A stretch of 64,000 bases of DNA, taken from contig NZ_CP109427.1 in the NCBI RefSeq assembly GCF_036250695.1, forward strand, positions 1,116,001 to 1,180,000, in the 5' to 3' direction. The notes beneath the pieces were generated by a model. It saw only the letters and a program-made list of their open reading frames with translations, did not search any database and had not been told where the DNA came from. The DNA comes from Streptomyces sp. NBC_01497. Its GTDB lineage: Bacteria > Actinomycetota > Actinomycetes > Streptomycetales > Streptomycetaceae. Each line of letters opens with the position of its first letter. Position 1 is the stretch's first letter. Shown here piece by piece: positions 1 through 12,416 of the stretch. Made by a program: the position numbers and the translations under genes.

Positions 1-798
1 CGGGCCGACGATCTTGGTGTCGATGATCGGGCTGGTGTCGCCGGGGTCCGTGATCAGGCCGGTCCTGTTGTCCGCCCAGCGGTGACCGTGGATGTGGAAC
101 GTGTGGTAGAACTCGCCGTGCGTGATCGACACGAACTCGACCCGGTCCCCCACCGTGGCCTTGAGGTCGGGGCCCATGGTCAGGTTGTTGATCTGCATGT
201 CGTTGAAGACGACGGTGAACGTCTTGTCCGGCAGCGGGTCGCCCTTCCTGCGCACGACCAGCGCGCCGAAGAGCCCCGCCTTGATGCCTCCGGTGCCGTG
301 ATCGGTGCCGACGACGTGGTCGTGGTAGTGCCAGTAACCGGCGCTGCCGGGCTGGAAGGTGCCGTCCGCGCGCTTCGCCGGAGCGTGCGTGCGCCAGGTG
401 TACGTGCGCTTCCCGCCGGGCGGTACCTCGCTGTTGTTCAGGCGGGTGCCGTCGCTCGCGACGTCGTAGTCGACGCCGTGCGCGTGCAGGCTGACGTCCA
501 CGTCCAGGGTGTTCTCGAAGTCGATGTACAGCGTGTCGCCCTCGACCATCTCGATCAGCGGTCCCGGCACGGTGGCCTTGCCGCGCTCCAGGCCGTAGCC
601 CAACTGCCCGTCGGCGAGCTTCTCCGCGAACAGCGTGATGTGGGTGACCCGCCCGCCGGCCGGCGCCGTGGCGGCCGGAGCGGCGGTGGTCGCCGAGGTC
701 GCGACGGGAGCCGACGCCACGCCCACGGCGGTGACCCCCGCGACGGCGGCGCCGCCCGCGAGCAACCGCCTGTTGAAGCTCCTTCTGTCCATGGCCAT
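1..798 (-). CDS. Small laccase (two-domain multicopper oxidase), 3' end cut by window
   Basis: Secreted multicopper oxidase that oxidises phenols or other one-electron donors and reduces oxygen to water. Seen: an N-terminus [16 protein letters not shown] with a twin-arginine-like export signal, then copper-ligand motifs LHAHG, WHYHDH and [10 protein letters not shown] in the usual order of the small laccase (SLAC) family. The last copper motif (HCHxxxxH) must lie beyond base 1, so the gene is partial at its 3' end, with 266 codons visible. GGAG sits 6 bases before the ATG at 798; the ATG at 792 (MDRRSF) matches the start usual in SLAC proteins and cannot be excluded. It diverges from the ThuA/sugar dehydrogenase gene, with about 196 bases between them, suggesting joint control. 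Small laccases form trimers and are copper-dependent (family knowledge). Confidence 0.93.
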   Translation of the reverse strand, partial: MAMDRRSFNRRLLAGGAAVAGVTAVGVASAPVATSATTAAPAATAPAGGRVTHITLFAEKLADGQLGYGLERGKATVPGPLIEMVEGDTLYIDFENTLDVDVSLHAHGVDYDVASDGTRLNNSEVPPGGKRTYTWRTHAPAKRADGTFQPGSAGYWHYHDHVVGTDHGTGGIKAGLFGALVVRRKGDPLPDKTFTVVFNDMQINNLTMGPDLKATVGDRVEFVSITHGEFYHTFHIHGHRWADNRTGLITDPGDTSPIIDTKIVGP

Positions 799-994
799 AC
801 CGAACTCCCCAGTGCGGGACGGAAGTTGCGGGGCGAAACAGACCCCGGGGACGGCCATACGGTAGAGCAGCGCCGCTCGTTTATCCACACTCAGGACAAA
901 GTTGGTGGGATTTCAGCCGTACCTATTGGCCTGCCGCCGAAAGGGGTCTACGTTCCAGGGCTGTTGCAGTGACCAAAGAGGGGTGGGTGAACAC

Positions 995-3475
995 ATGCAG
1001 CGTGCACCACATCACCGGTCAAGAACGCGGAGCAGACTCACCGTCGGTCTGGCCACGGGCGCCCTGGCGGCGTCGTTGCTGGGTACGGCGGCCGCGTCGG
1101 CGCAGCCGGCTCCCGAAGCAGGGGCCGCGGCCCTTGCGCTCCCGTCGCCGCCCGGCGGCTCGAAGGTCAAGGTGCTGGTCTACTACGGCTCCACGGGCGA
1201 GGAGTCCCCGACCGTGGACGCCGGGATCGAGGCCGTCGAGACCATCGGACAGACCGGGCCGGCCGCGAAGCGGTTCACGACCACGGCCACCGCCGACGGG
1301 GCCGTCTTCACGAACGCGAAGAAACTCGGCACCTACAACGCGGTGGTCTTCCTGACCAGCCCCGGCGACGTGCTCGACCCCGACCAGGAGGCGGGGCTCG
1401 AATCGTACGTCGAGGCCGGCGGCGGCTTCGTCGGCATCCACGACGCCGCCAAGACCGAGCCGTACTCGGACTGGTACACCGGACTGATCGGCGCCAGGCC
1501 CGCGGCGACCAGCCCGACGGACGTCCAGCGGGCGACCGTCGAGGTCGGCGACCGTATCCATCCGGCCACCAAGAACCTCCCGCTCGAATGGAAACGAGCG
1601 GACAACTGGTTCAACTGGGCCACCAACCCCACGGGCACGGTGCACACCGTCGCCAGCGTCCGGGAGAGCACGTACAAGCCGGGCCAGGGCGCGGCGGGCA
1701 CGGCGGACCACCCGGTCTCCTGGTGCCGTGACTACGACGGCGGCCGGTCCTTCTACACCGGCATGGGCGGTACGGTCGCCTCCTTCGCCGAGGCCGACTT
1801 CCGCGCGCATCTGCGCGGCGCCCTGGAGTGGACGTCGCGCATCTCGCGCGCCGACTGCAAGGCGACGATCGACGCCAACTACACGGCGCAGCGGATCACC
1901 GCCCCCAACCAGCCGGGCCAGCAGGACCAGATCGGCGAGCCGCACGGCCTGACGATCGCCCCGGACGGGAAGATCCTCTACATCGGGCGCGGCGGCGGCA
2001 CGGCCACCGACCCGGTCGTCACCGACTGGAACGACCCGGACGTCGGCAAGGGCACCGGACGGGTATACGTCTGGGACCCGAAGACGAAGAAGGCGAGCGT
2101 CGCCGGCGCCTTCACCGTCTTCGGCAACCGGGGCGGCGGCGACGAGCTGAACAAGACCGAGGAAGGCCTCGTCGGCATCACGCTCGACCCGAACTACGCC
2201 AGCAACGGCTGGGTCTACGTCTACTGGGCCCCGCACTCGGAGATCGACCGCGACACCCAGATGGGCAAGCGGCGCATCTCCCGCTTCACCATGAACCTGA
2301 CGACGGACAAGCTCGACATGTCGTCGGAGAAGGTGCTGCTCCAGTGGCCGATGCAGATCCACAGCTGCTGCCACGTGGGCGGCGGGATGGCCTTCGACTC
2401 GAAGGGCAACCTGTACGTCGGCGTCGGTGACAACAACTCCTCGCTCTACAGCGACGGTTACTCGGGCAACAACCCGGAGCCGAACTACAAGGGCGTCTCC
2501 TTCGCGGACGCGCGCCGTACGGCCGGCAACACCAACAACCTCAACGGGAAGATCCTGCGGATCCACCCCGAGGGCGACGGCACGTACACGCTGCCCGCGG
2601 GCAACCTGTTCACGGGCAAGGAGAGCGCCGAGGGCGGCGGCAAGACCCGCGGCGAGATCTACGCGATGGGCGTGCGCAACCCGGCGCGGCTGTCGATCGA
2701 CAAGAAGACCGACATCCTCTACGTCGGCTGGGTCGGTCCCGACGCGGGCGCGCCTTCCACCACCTGGGGTCCGGCGAAGTACGACACGTTCGCGGTGATC
2801 ACCCACGCGAGCAACCGCGGCTGGCCGTACTGCATGGGCGACAAGCAGCCCTACCGGGACCGCAACCTGCCGGACCCGAGCAAGCCGCTCGGCTGGTACG
2901 ACTGCGACCACCTGAAGAACGAGTCGCCCAACAACGACGGGCTGGTCAACATCCCGCCGGCCGAGGCGAACAACATCTGGTACTCGCCGCAGGGCGGGGC
3001 GCCGGACTACCCGCGTGACGCGAACGGCGTGCCGAACTACGACCCGAGCAAGGCGACCTACCAGCTGCCGTGGCTCAAGGGCGGTGGCCAGGCGACCATG
3101 GACGGACCGGTCTACCGGTTCGACCCGACGCTCAAGAGCAGCGTCAAGTGGCCGCAGTACTGGGACGGGAAGTGGTTCGTCGCGGACTTCTACGACGCGA
3201 CCAACCCGCGGCACGCCGTCACCATGAACCCCGACAACCAGGGTGAGGGCGGGCTGCCGATCCACGCGGACTCGCTGCGGAAGATCATTCCGGTGGGCAA
3301 CGGCGGTATCCGCAACCTGATGGACTGGAAGTTCGCCCCGGACGGCTCGCTGTACGTCCTCGACTACGGGCGCGGCTTCTTCAACTCCGACTCCGAGTCC
3401 GCGCTGTGGCGCGTGACGTACACCGGCGGCGCGCCGACCCCGGCCGCCAAGGACCTGGTCAAGAAGGGAGCGTGA
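995..3475 (+). CDS. Secreted ThuA domain / PQQ-type sugar dehydrogenase fusion
   Basis: Exported protein of about 826 residues. Seen: a signal peptide (basic start, hydrophobic run LTVGLATGALAASLL, then A-rich cleavage region near residue 38). Next comes a ThuA-like trehalose-utilisation domain (about residues 55-280, with KVLVYYGSTGEESPT and GGGFVGIHDA). Last is a beta-propeller of the glucose/sorbosone dehydrogenase family (about 300-815, with GEPHGLTIAPDGK, GLVGITLDPNY, MGVRNPARLSI and GSLYVLDYG). No CxxCH haem site is present; a Cys-Cys pair (HSCCHVGGG) lies inside the propeller. Such propellers usually oxidise aldoses with PQQ. The ATG at 995 was chosen because it begins a proper signal peptide; upstream in-frame starts add unlikely sequence. 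The stop is 4 bases before the next gene, so the two are probably cotranscribed. Substrate and cofactor are unproven. Confidence 0.88.
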   Translation: MQRAPHHRSRTRSRLTVGLATGALAASLLGTAAASAQPAPEAGAAALALPSPPGGSKVKVLVYYGSTGEESPTVDAGIEAVETIGQTGPAAKRFTTTATADGAVFTNAKKLGTYNAVVFLTSPGDVLDPDQEAGLESYVEAGGGFVGIHDAAKTEPYSDWYTGLIGARPAATSPTDVQRATVEVGDRIHPATKNLPLEWKRADNWFNWATNPTGTVHTVASVRESTYKPGQGAAGTADHPVSWCRDYDGGRSFYTGMGGTVASFAEADFRAHLRGALEWTSRISRADCKATIDANYTAQRITAPNQPGQQDQIGEPHGLTIAPDGKILYIGRGGGTATDPVVTDWNDPDVGKGTGRVYVWDPKTKKASVAGAFTVFGNRGGGDELNKTEEGLVGITLDPNYASNGWVYVYWAPHSEIDRDTQMGKRRISRFTMNLTTDKLDMSSEKVLLQWPMQIHSCCHVGGGMAFDSKGNLYVGVGDNNSSLYSDGYSGNNPEPNYKGVSFADARRTAGNTNNLNGKILRIHPEGDGTYTLPAGNLFTGKESAEGGGKTRGEIYAMGVRNPARLSIDKKTDILYVGWVGPDAGAPSTTWGPAKYDTFAVITHASNRGWPYCMGDKQPYRDRNLPDPSKPLGWYDCDHLKNESPNNDGLVNIPPAEANNIWYSPQGGAPDYPRDANGVPNYDPSKATYQLPWLKGGGQATMDGPVYRFDPTLKSSVKWPQYWDGKWFVADFYDATNPRHAVTMNPDNQGEGGLPIHADSLRKIIPVGNGGIRNLMDWKFAPDGSLYVLDYGRGFFNSDSESALWRVTYTGGAPTPAAKDLVKKGA

Positions 3476-3479
3476 GGCG

Positions 3480-5711
3480 GTGAGAACGAGAAGCGCGAAA
3501 CACCTCCGCCCGCTGCGCCTGTGGGCGTCGCTGGTCGGGGCGTTCCTGCTGGTGCTCGGGCTGACATCGACGGCGGCGTACGGGCGCGGGCTGCTCGCGG
3601 CCCCGGCAGCCGGACAGACCCTGAACTGGACGGCGGGCGACTCGATCGAGCACTACGCGAGCGCCCCCACGACGGCGGTGGCCGGAGCGACGACCATCGT
3701 CTTCGAGAACAGCGCGGCGACCGGCAACACCACCGGTCTCCCGCACACCCTGACCTTCGACACGTCGGACCCGAAGTACAACCACGACGCGCAGGTCAAC
3801 ATCCTCGCCAACCCGGCCGACGCGGCGGGCGGCAGGCACAGCGTCGAGGTCACGCTGACGCCGGGCACGTACCACTACTTCTGCTCGATGCCCGGCCACA
3901 TCATGATGAGCGGCACGCTCACCGTGACGGCCGGGGGCGGCGGTGCGGACACCACGGCGCCCACCATCTCGGCGAAGGTCGAGGGCCAGAAGAACGCCGA
4001 CGGCGCCTACGTCGGCTCGGCGACGGTCAGCGTCACGGCCGCCGACGAGGAGGGCGGCTCGGGTATCGGCAGCATCGAGTACGCGGTGGGCGCGGACGGC
4101 GCGTGGCAGCCGTACACCGACCCGGTCGTGGTGGACCAGGTGGGCGCGGCAAGCGTCCGCTACCGGGCCACCGACAAGGCCGGCAACGCGGCGGCCGAGA
4201 AGTCCGTCGACTTCACCGTCGTGGCTCCGTCGAGCGACGACACCACGGCGCCGGAGACCTCGGCGACCGTCAGCGGTGAGAAGGACGCGGACGGGAACTA
4301 CGTCGGTACCGCCACGGTCACCGTGACGGCGTCCGACACCGGCTCCGGCGTCAACACCATCGAGTACGCGCTGGGCGCGGACGGCGCCTGGCAGGCCTAC
4401 ACCCAGCCGGTCGCGGTGGACACGGTGGGCGCGGCCGTCGTCCGCTACCGGGCCACCGACAAGGCCGGCAACGCGGCCGCCGAGAAGTCCGTCGACTTCA
4501 CCGTCGTCACGCCGCCGGCGAAGGACACCACCGCGCCGACCGTCGCCGCGGCGATCACGGGCAGCAAGAACTCGTACGGCGCGTTCATCAGCAGCGCCAC
4601 GGTGACGCTGACCGCCGAGGACGCCGAGTCGGGTGTCGCGTCGCGGGAGTACGCCCTCGACGGTGGCCCCTACCTCGCGTACACGGCGCCGGTCATCGTG
4701 GACCGGGTCGGCGCCCACACGCTCGCCTACCGCGCGAGCGACAAGGCGGGCAACACGTCCGCCGCGGCGAGTGCCGCGTTCACGGTCGCCGAGAGCGGCG
4801 GGGTGCCGCCCCCGCCGTGCGCCGAGCACGACGAACGGCTGACGGTGATCGTCGGCACGGTCGACACGGGCGTGCCGAACCGGCTCACGCCCAACCGCTG
4901 CACGATCAACGAACTGATCGAGGACGAGCGGGAGTGGACCTCGCAGGCCCTCTTCCTCAAGCACGTGGACGGCGTGCTGGCCACGCTCGTCGGCCAGAAC
5001 GTCATCGACCAGCGCGAGCAGAAGAAGATCGCGAAGGCCGCCAAGCAGTCGAAGATCGGTCTGCCGGGACAGACCACCGGCTACAAGACGATCTTCGACG
5101 GCACCCAGGCGTCCTTCGACAGGTGGGAGCACGTGGGCGGCGGCCAGATGGATCTGGCGGACGGCATGATGACCGTCGACCCGAAGGTCGGTGGTGACCT
5201 CGGCATGATGTGGTACCCGGCGCGTCAGTACGAGAACTTCTCGCTGAAGCTCCAGTTCCGCGACGATGCCCCGGGAACCGCGAACGCCAACGGCGGTGTC
5301 TTCATCCGCTTCCCGAACCCGCACGACTTCCCGCTGGAGTCGCGTCCCGCCTGGGTGGCCGTCAACTACGGCCACGAGATCCAGATCTTCGACAGCCCGA
5401 GCGGGGACATGTACAAGACCGGCTCGGTCTACGGCTTCGACCGGGTGGGCCTCGCGGGCGCCCACCCCACAACCAAGGGCACCTGGAACGACTACGAGAT
5501 CCGGGTCAAGGACCAGCACTTCGCGATGTTCCGCAACGGTGTCCTGATCAACGAGTTCGACAACAACGCCGGCCAGGTCTTCGACCCGCCGCGGTCCGGT
5601 GACCCCGGCACCGACGGCAGGCGCAACGCGTCCGGCTACATCGGACTGCAGAACCACAGCACGAACGATCTGGTCTCCTACCGGAACGTACGGATCAAGG
5701 AACTGAAGTAA
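3480..5711 (+). CDS. Secreted cupredoxin / three Ig-like repeats / DUF1080 protein
   Basis: Exported modular protein of 743 residues from GTG, with GGGAG and GAGG close upstream. Seen: signal peptide (about 1-40); cupredoxin domain (about 45-150) with the copper-ligand pattern LPHTLTF (His89) and CSMPGHIMM (Cys135, His140, Met); three bacterial Ig-like repeats of about 95 residues (about 158-440), the first two nearly identical; a short linker domain with CAEHDERL and CTINELI; and a C-terminal DUF1080 (3-keto-disaccharide hydrolase-like) jelly roll (about 535-743). The cupredoxin could accept electrons from the upstream dehydrogenase, and DUF1080 could bind or cut oxidised sugars; both are inference. 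It forms a two-gene operon with the ThuA/dehydrogenase gene and ends before a strong hairpin. Confidence 0.88.
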   Translation: MRTRSAKHLRPLRLWASLVGAFLLVLGLTSTAAYGRGLLAAPAAGQTLNWTAGDSIEHYASAPTTAVAGATTIVFENSAATGNTTGLPHTLTFDTSDPKYNHDAQVNILANPADAAGGRHSVEVTLTPGTYHYFCSMPGHIMMSGTLTVTAGGGGADTTAPTISAKVEGQKNADGAYVGSATVSVTAADEEGGSGIGSIEYAVGADGAWQPYTDPVVVDQVGAASVRYRATDKAGNAAAEKSVDFTVVAPSSDDTTAPETSATVSGEKDADGNYVGTATVTVTASDTGSGVNTIEYALGADGAWQAYTQPVAVDTVGAAVVRYRATDKAGNAAAEKSVDFTVVTPPAKDTTAPTVAAAITGSKNSYGAFISSATVTLTAEDAESGVASREYALDGGPYLAYTAPVIVDRVGAHTLAYRASDKAGNTSAAASAAFTVAESGGVPPPPCAEHDERLTVIVGTVDTGVPNRLTPNRCTINELIEDEREWTSQALFLKHVDGVLATLVGQNVIDQREQKKIAKAAKQSKIGLPGQTTGYKTIFDGTQASFDRWEHVGGGQMDLADGMMTVDPKVGGDLGMMWYPARQYENFSLKLQFRDDAPGTANANGGVFIRFPNPHDFPLESRPAWVAVNYGHEIQIFDSPSGDMYKTGSVYGFDRVGLAGAHPTTKGTWNDYEIRVKDQHFAMFRNGVLINEFDNNAGQVFDPPRSGDPGTDGRRNASGYIGLQNHSTNDLVSYRNVRIKELK
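4155..4507 (+). repeat. 68-bp near-identical direct repeat inside the Ig-like modules
   Basis: Bases 4155-4222 and 4440-4507 are identical except for one position, at a spacing of 285 bases (95 codons). They encode VRYRATDKAGNAAAEKSV and the residues after it in the first two Ig-like modules. The third module is clearly diverged. The identity at DNA level points to a recent duplication or gene conversion. Confidence 0.85.
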
Positions 5712-5732
5712 CAGGTCAGCGTCCCGCACACC

Positions 5733-5768
5733 GCGCAGGCCCTCTCCCGGTCGGGAGGGGGCCTGCGC
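5733..5768. terminator. Bidirectional terminator hairpin
   Basis: A 17-base inverted repeat beginning GCGCAGGCCC and ending GGGCCTGCGC, with a single T/G wobble and a tiny loop. It lies between two convergent stop codons (5711 and 5783), so it probably ends transcription of both the cupredoxin operon and the polymerase gene. Confidence 0.75.
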
Positions 5769-5780
5769 CGTGGTGCCCGC

Positions 5781-6791
5781 TCAGGACGTGTGGCGGGCCC
5801 GGCTCGGCTGGACGCGCGGGGGCTCGCCGGGCGCCTTCGGATGGTCCGGCGGGTAGGGCAGGTCGCCGAGGCCGTGCTCGCGTTCGTCCCGGGCGGCGAG
5901 GTCGAGCAGGCTCTCCAGGGAGAACGCGTGCTCCACCATGTCGGCGTGCACATCACCGAGTTCGGCGTAGCGCACGGGCATGGTCGCGATGTCGAAGTCG
6001 CGGGGGGCCACGTCGTCGATCTCCTCCCAGCGCAGCGGCGCGGAGACCGGCGCGTGCGCCTTGGGACGTACGGAGTAGGCGGAGGCGATGGTGCGGTCGC
6101 GGGCGGTCTGGTTGTAGTCCACGAAGATCTTGGCTCCGCGCTCCTCCTTCCACCAGGCCGTGGTGACCTGCTCCGGCATCCGGCGCTCCAGCTCCCGGCC
6201 GACGGCGATCGCACACCGGCGCACCTGGGCGAAGGTCCAGTGCGGCGCGATCGGGACGAAGACGTGCAGGCCCCGCCCGCCGGAGGTCTTGGGCCAGCCG
6301 CGCAGCCCGTGCTCCGAGAGGACCGCGCGCAGTTCGTGGGCCGCGGTGACGGCGTCCGCGAAGCCGGTGCCCGGCTGCGGGTCGAGGTCGATGCGCAGCT
6401 CGTCGGGGTGGTCGGTGTCCTCGCGCCGTACCGGCCAGGGGTGGAAGGTCAGACACCCGAGGTTCGCGGCCCACACCACCGCGGCGATCTCGGTGGGGCA
6501 CACCTCGTCGGCGTACCGGCCGCTGGGGAAGGAGATACGGGCGGTGGGGATCCACTCGGGCAGGTTCTTCGGCGCGCGCTTTTGAAAGAACGACTCGCCG
6601 GTGACGCCCTCGGGGAACCGTTCCATCGTGGTGGGCCTCTCGCGCAGCGCCCGGACGATGCCGTCGCCGACGGCGAGGTAGTAGCGGGCGACGTCCAGCT
6701 TGGTGAAGCCGCGCTCCGGGAAGTACACCTTGTCCGGGCTCGACAGCCGTACCGCCCTGCCGCCCGCCTCCAGCTCCACCGCCGCTGTCAT
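5781..6791 (-). CDS. LigD-type DNA repair polymerase/primase domain protein
   Basis: Stand-alone polymerase domain of the bacterial non-homologous end-joining system, 336 residues; it adds nucleotides (often ribonucleotides) at double-strand breaks. Seen: the archaeo-eukaryotic primase signatures LRIDLDPQPG (two catalytic aspartates), TSGGRGLHVFVPI and VDYNQTARDRTIASAYSVRP, all well conserved. There is no ligase or nuclease domain fused to it. The ATG at 6791 begins MTAAVELEAGG. It diverges from the ATP-dependent ligase gene with 75 bases between the starts, so the two functions that form one protein in Mycobacterium LigD are encoded separately here. A Ku gene is not in the window. The C-terminal tail (PSRARHTS) is basic and variable. 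Confidence 0.92.
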   Translation of the reverse strand: MTAAVELEAGGRAVRLSSPDKVYFPERGFTKLDVARYYLAVGDGIVRALRERPTTMERFPEGVTGESFFQKRAPKNLPEWIPTARISFPSGRYADEVCPTEIAAVVWAANLGCLTFHPWPVRREDTDHPDELRIDLDPQPGTGFADAVTAAHELRAVLSEHGLRGWPKTSGGRGLHVFVPIAPHWTFAQVRRCAIAVGRELERRMPEQVTTAWWKEERGAKIFVDYNQTARDRTIASAYSVRPKAHAPVSAPLRWEEIDDVAPRDFDIATMPVRYAELGDVHADMVEHAFSLESLLDLAARDEREHGLGDLPYPPDHPKAPGEPPRVQPSRARHTS

Positions 6792-6866
6792 GTGCGCCAC
6801 GGTAGGCGCGCCGCGCACCGGCCGCACGCCGGGCGGTCCCGGCCCGCCGCGGTGAGAATCGGACGC

Positions 6867-10188
<3,322 letters not shown>

Positions 10189-10306
10189 GGGTCCGCAGCG
10201 GCGTGACGCCGCGCGACGGCGACGCCGCCCGCCGGGCCGGCTCCGGGAGAGCGCCGGGCCGGTGACGCCCGTCGGCCGACAACCGTCAGCCGCGTGCCCG
10301 GCACCC

Positions 10307-10777
10307 TCAGTCCTCGGCCCCCTGAAGGGCGCCGTCGACGTACACCCAGCGGCCGTCCTCCCGCGCGAACGTGCTGCGTTCGCGCAGCACGCCGGGCGCT
10401 CCCCCGTCCGGATCGTTCGCACGATCCGTGTAACGGGCGAGGAAGGTGACCGAGCCGGTCGTGTGGAAGGCGCTGCCGTCCTTGGTGTCCAGGATCGTCA
10501 GGCCGTTCCACCGCGTCGCCGGGTCCAGACCGAGCCGGTCCGGCCGGGTGCCCGCCGCCCAGGTGCGCAGCAGGTACGCCTCGTCGCGTACGGCGAAGGC
10601 GCTGTAGCGCGAGCGCATCAGCAGCTCGGCGGTGGCCGGGACGCCCGTACCGGCGTGGAAGCGGCCGCAGCAGGCGGCGTACGTGGCGGCCGGATCGCAG
10701 GGGCACGGCGACGAGGCGCCGACGGCGGGCGGTGCGGGGCGCGGGGCGCGCGCGGGGCGGCGGGAGCGTGGGGCCAT
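10307..10777 (-). CDS. YchJ-like (UPF0225) SEC-C motif protein
   Basis: Small soluble protein of 156 residues. Seen: a zinc-binding SEC-C-type motif SSPCPCDPAATYAACCGRFH near residues 22-41, then the NTF2-like body typical of the YchJ family (ELLMRSRYSAFAVRDEAYLLRTW, TGSVTFLARY, RERSTFAREDGRWVYVDG). The exact function is unknown; the NTF2-like fold often forms a small-molecule pocket. The basic, proline-rich first 20 residues are variable. The start may also be the ATG at 10786, which adds MGA. It is convergent to the exporter gene, with about 118 bases between, and divergent from the GH4 glycosidase gene. Confidence 0.87.
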   Translation of the reverse strand: MAPRSRRPARAPRPAPPAVGASSPCPCDPAATYAACCGRFHAGTGVPATAELLMRSRYSAFAVRDEAYLLRTWAAGTRPDRLGLDPATRWNGLTILDTKDGSAFHTTGSVTFLARYTDRANDPDGGAPGVLRERSTFAREDGRWVYVDGALQGAED

Positions 10778-10909
10778 GGCGCCCATTGTCCCCGCATCCG
10801 CGCGAGCGGGCCGACGCGCGACCGGCTCGCCGGGGCCCGGGGTCCCGGCGGGCGGCCGGCTCGGGAATGATCGGCGCGTGGACGTGAGCGAGAGGGAGGC
10901 GGTCCGGGT

Positions 10910-12265
10910 ATGAGGCTGACGATGCTGGGTGGTGGCGGTTTCCGGGTGCCGCTGGTGTACGGGGCGCTGCTGCGCGACCGCGGCGAGGGCCGGATCACCG
11001 AGGTCACGCTGTACGACGTGGAGGCGGCGAGGCTCTCGGCCGTGGCCCGGGTCCTCGCCGACCAGGCCGCCGGGGTGCCGGACGCGCCCGCGGTCACGGT
11101 GACCACCGACCTCGACGAGGCGCTGCGCGGCACGGACTTCGTGTTCTCCGCGATCCGGGTGGGCGGCCTGGCGGGCCGGGCGGCCGACGAGCGGGTCGCG
11201 CTGGCCGAGGGCGTGCTCGGCCAGGAGACGGTGGGCGCGGGCGGCATCGCGTACGGCCTGCGGACGGTGCCGGTCGCCCGGGAGATCGCCCGCCGGGTCG
11301 CGGCGCTCGCACCGGACGCCTGGGTGATCAACTTCACCAATCCGGCGGGTCTTGTGACGGAGGCGATGGCGGGCGTCCTGGGCGATCGGGTCATCGGGAT
11401 CTGCGACTCCCCCGTCGGTCTCGGCCGGCGGGTGGCGCGGGTGCTGGGCGTCGATCCGGCCACGGCGCGCCCCGACTACGTGGGGCTGAACCATCTGGGA
11501 TGGCTGCGCGGCCTGTATGTGGACGGGCGGGACCAACTGCCGCGGCTGCTGGGCGACGCCTCGCTGCTCGGTTCCTTCGAGGAGGGCCGCCTGTTCGGTC
11601 CCGAGTGGCTCGCCCCGCTGGGCGCGATCCCCAACGAGTACCTGCACTACTACTACTTCAACCGCGACACGGTGCGGGCCTACCGGAGCGCCGAACGTAC
11701 GCGCGGGGCGTTCCTGCACGACCAGCAGGCCGGTTTCTACGCGGAGTTGGGCGGCGCCGAGGACCCCCCACCCGGTGTGGCCTCGGCGGCCTGGCACCGC
11801 ACCCTCGCGGAGCGCGAGGCGACGTACATGGCGGCGAACCGCGACGCGGCGGGTATGGGCGAACGGGACGAGGAGGACCTCGAATCCGGCGGGTACGAGA
11901 AGGTGGCGCTCGCGCTGATGCGGGCGATCACGCGCGACGAGAAGGCCACGCTGATCCTGAATGTGCGCAACCGGGGCACCCTGTCCGTGCTGGACGCGGA
12001 GGCCGTGGTCGAGGTGGTGTGCGCGGTGGACACGAACGGGGCACGCCCGCTCGCGACGGACCCGCTGCCGCTGCACGCGGTGGGCCTGGTGACGGCGGTG
12101 AAGGCCGTGGAGCGCGAGGTGCTGCGCGCGGCGCGGACCGGGGCGCGGGCGGACGCGGTCACCGCGTTCGCCCTGCACCCCCTGGTCGACTCGGTGTCCG
12201 TGGCGCGCCGGCTCGTGGACGGCTATGTGGCCGCCCATCCGGGGCTCGGTTACCTGCGTGGCTGA
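10910..12265 (+). CDS. Glycoside hydrolase family 4 (6-phospho-beta-glucosidase type)
   Basis: NAD- and metal-dependent glycosidase of 451 residues, acting in the cytoplasm on phosphorylated or free disaccharides by an oxidation-elimination mechanism. Seen: an N-terminal Rossmann motif MLGGGGFRVPLVYGALL; NFTNPAGLVTEAM; the metal-site Cys in GICDSPVGLGRR (about residue 164) and His in YVGLNHLGWLRG (about 194); and a C-terminal GH4 dimerisation half. GAGGGAGG lies 7-8 bases before the ATG. The CDSP/NHLGW pattern fits the 6-phospho-beta-glucosidase branch better than the alpha-glucosidase branch, but substrate cannot be settled from sequence alone. It stands alone, without a visible PTS partner, so a non-phosphorylated substrate is possible. 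Confidence 0.88.
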   Translation: MRLTMLGGGGFRVPLVYGALLRDRGEGRITEVTLYDVEAARLSAVARVLADQAAGVPDAPAVTVTTDLDEALRGTDFVFSAIRVGGLAGRAADERVALAEGVLGQETVGAGGIAYGLRTVPVAREIARRVAALAPDAWVINFTNPAGLVTEAMAGVLGDRVIGICDSPVGLGRRVARVLGVDPATARPDYVGLNHLGWLRGLYVDGRDQLPRLLGDASLLGSFEEGRLFGPEWLAPLGAIPNEYLHYYYFNRDTVRAYRSAERTRGAFLHDQQAGFYAELGGAEDPPPGVASAAWHRTLAEREATYMAANRDAAGMGERDEEDLESGGYEKVALALMRAITRDEKATLILNVRNRGTLSVLDAEAVVEVVCAVDTNGARPLATDPLPLHAVGLVTAVKAVEREVLRAARTGARADAVTAFALHPLVDSVSVARRLVDGYVAAHPGLGYLRG

Positions 12266-12338
12266 CCGGGCGGGCCGGGCCGGGCTGATCGGCCCGGCCG
12301 GCCGGTGACGGGCAAGCGGTGATGACGCCGCCGGGTGC

Positions 12339-12373
12339 GGCGCCGCAGCGCACCTGAAAGACGCTGCGGCGCC
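12339..12373. terminator. Bidirectional terminator hairpin
   Basis: Perfect 12-base inverted repeat (GGCGCCGCAGCG / CGCTGCGGCGCC) around an 11-base loop. It lies between the convergent GH4 gene (ends 12265) and the DUF397 gene (ends 12417), and so suits termination from both sides. Confidence 0.75.
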
Positions 12374-12416
12374 GTACCCGTTCCCCGCCCTCTTCGTAGT
12401 GGTCGTGTGGCGGCCG

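Noticed and set aside
1019..3265. Long open frame on the minus strand opposite the ThuA/dehydrogenase gene
   Set aside because: Its product is Arg/Val-rich and low-complexity, without motifs or a ribosome site; it is a GC-bias shadow of the real gene.
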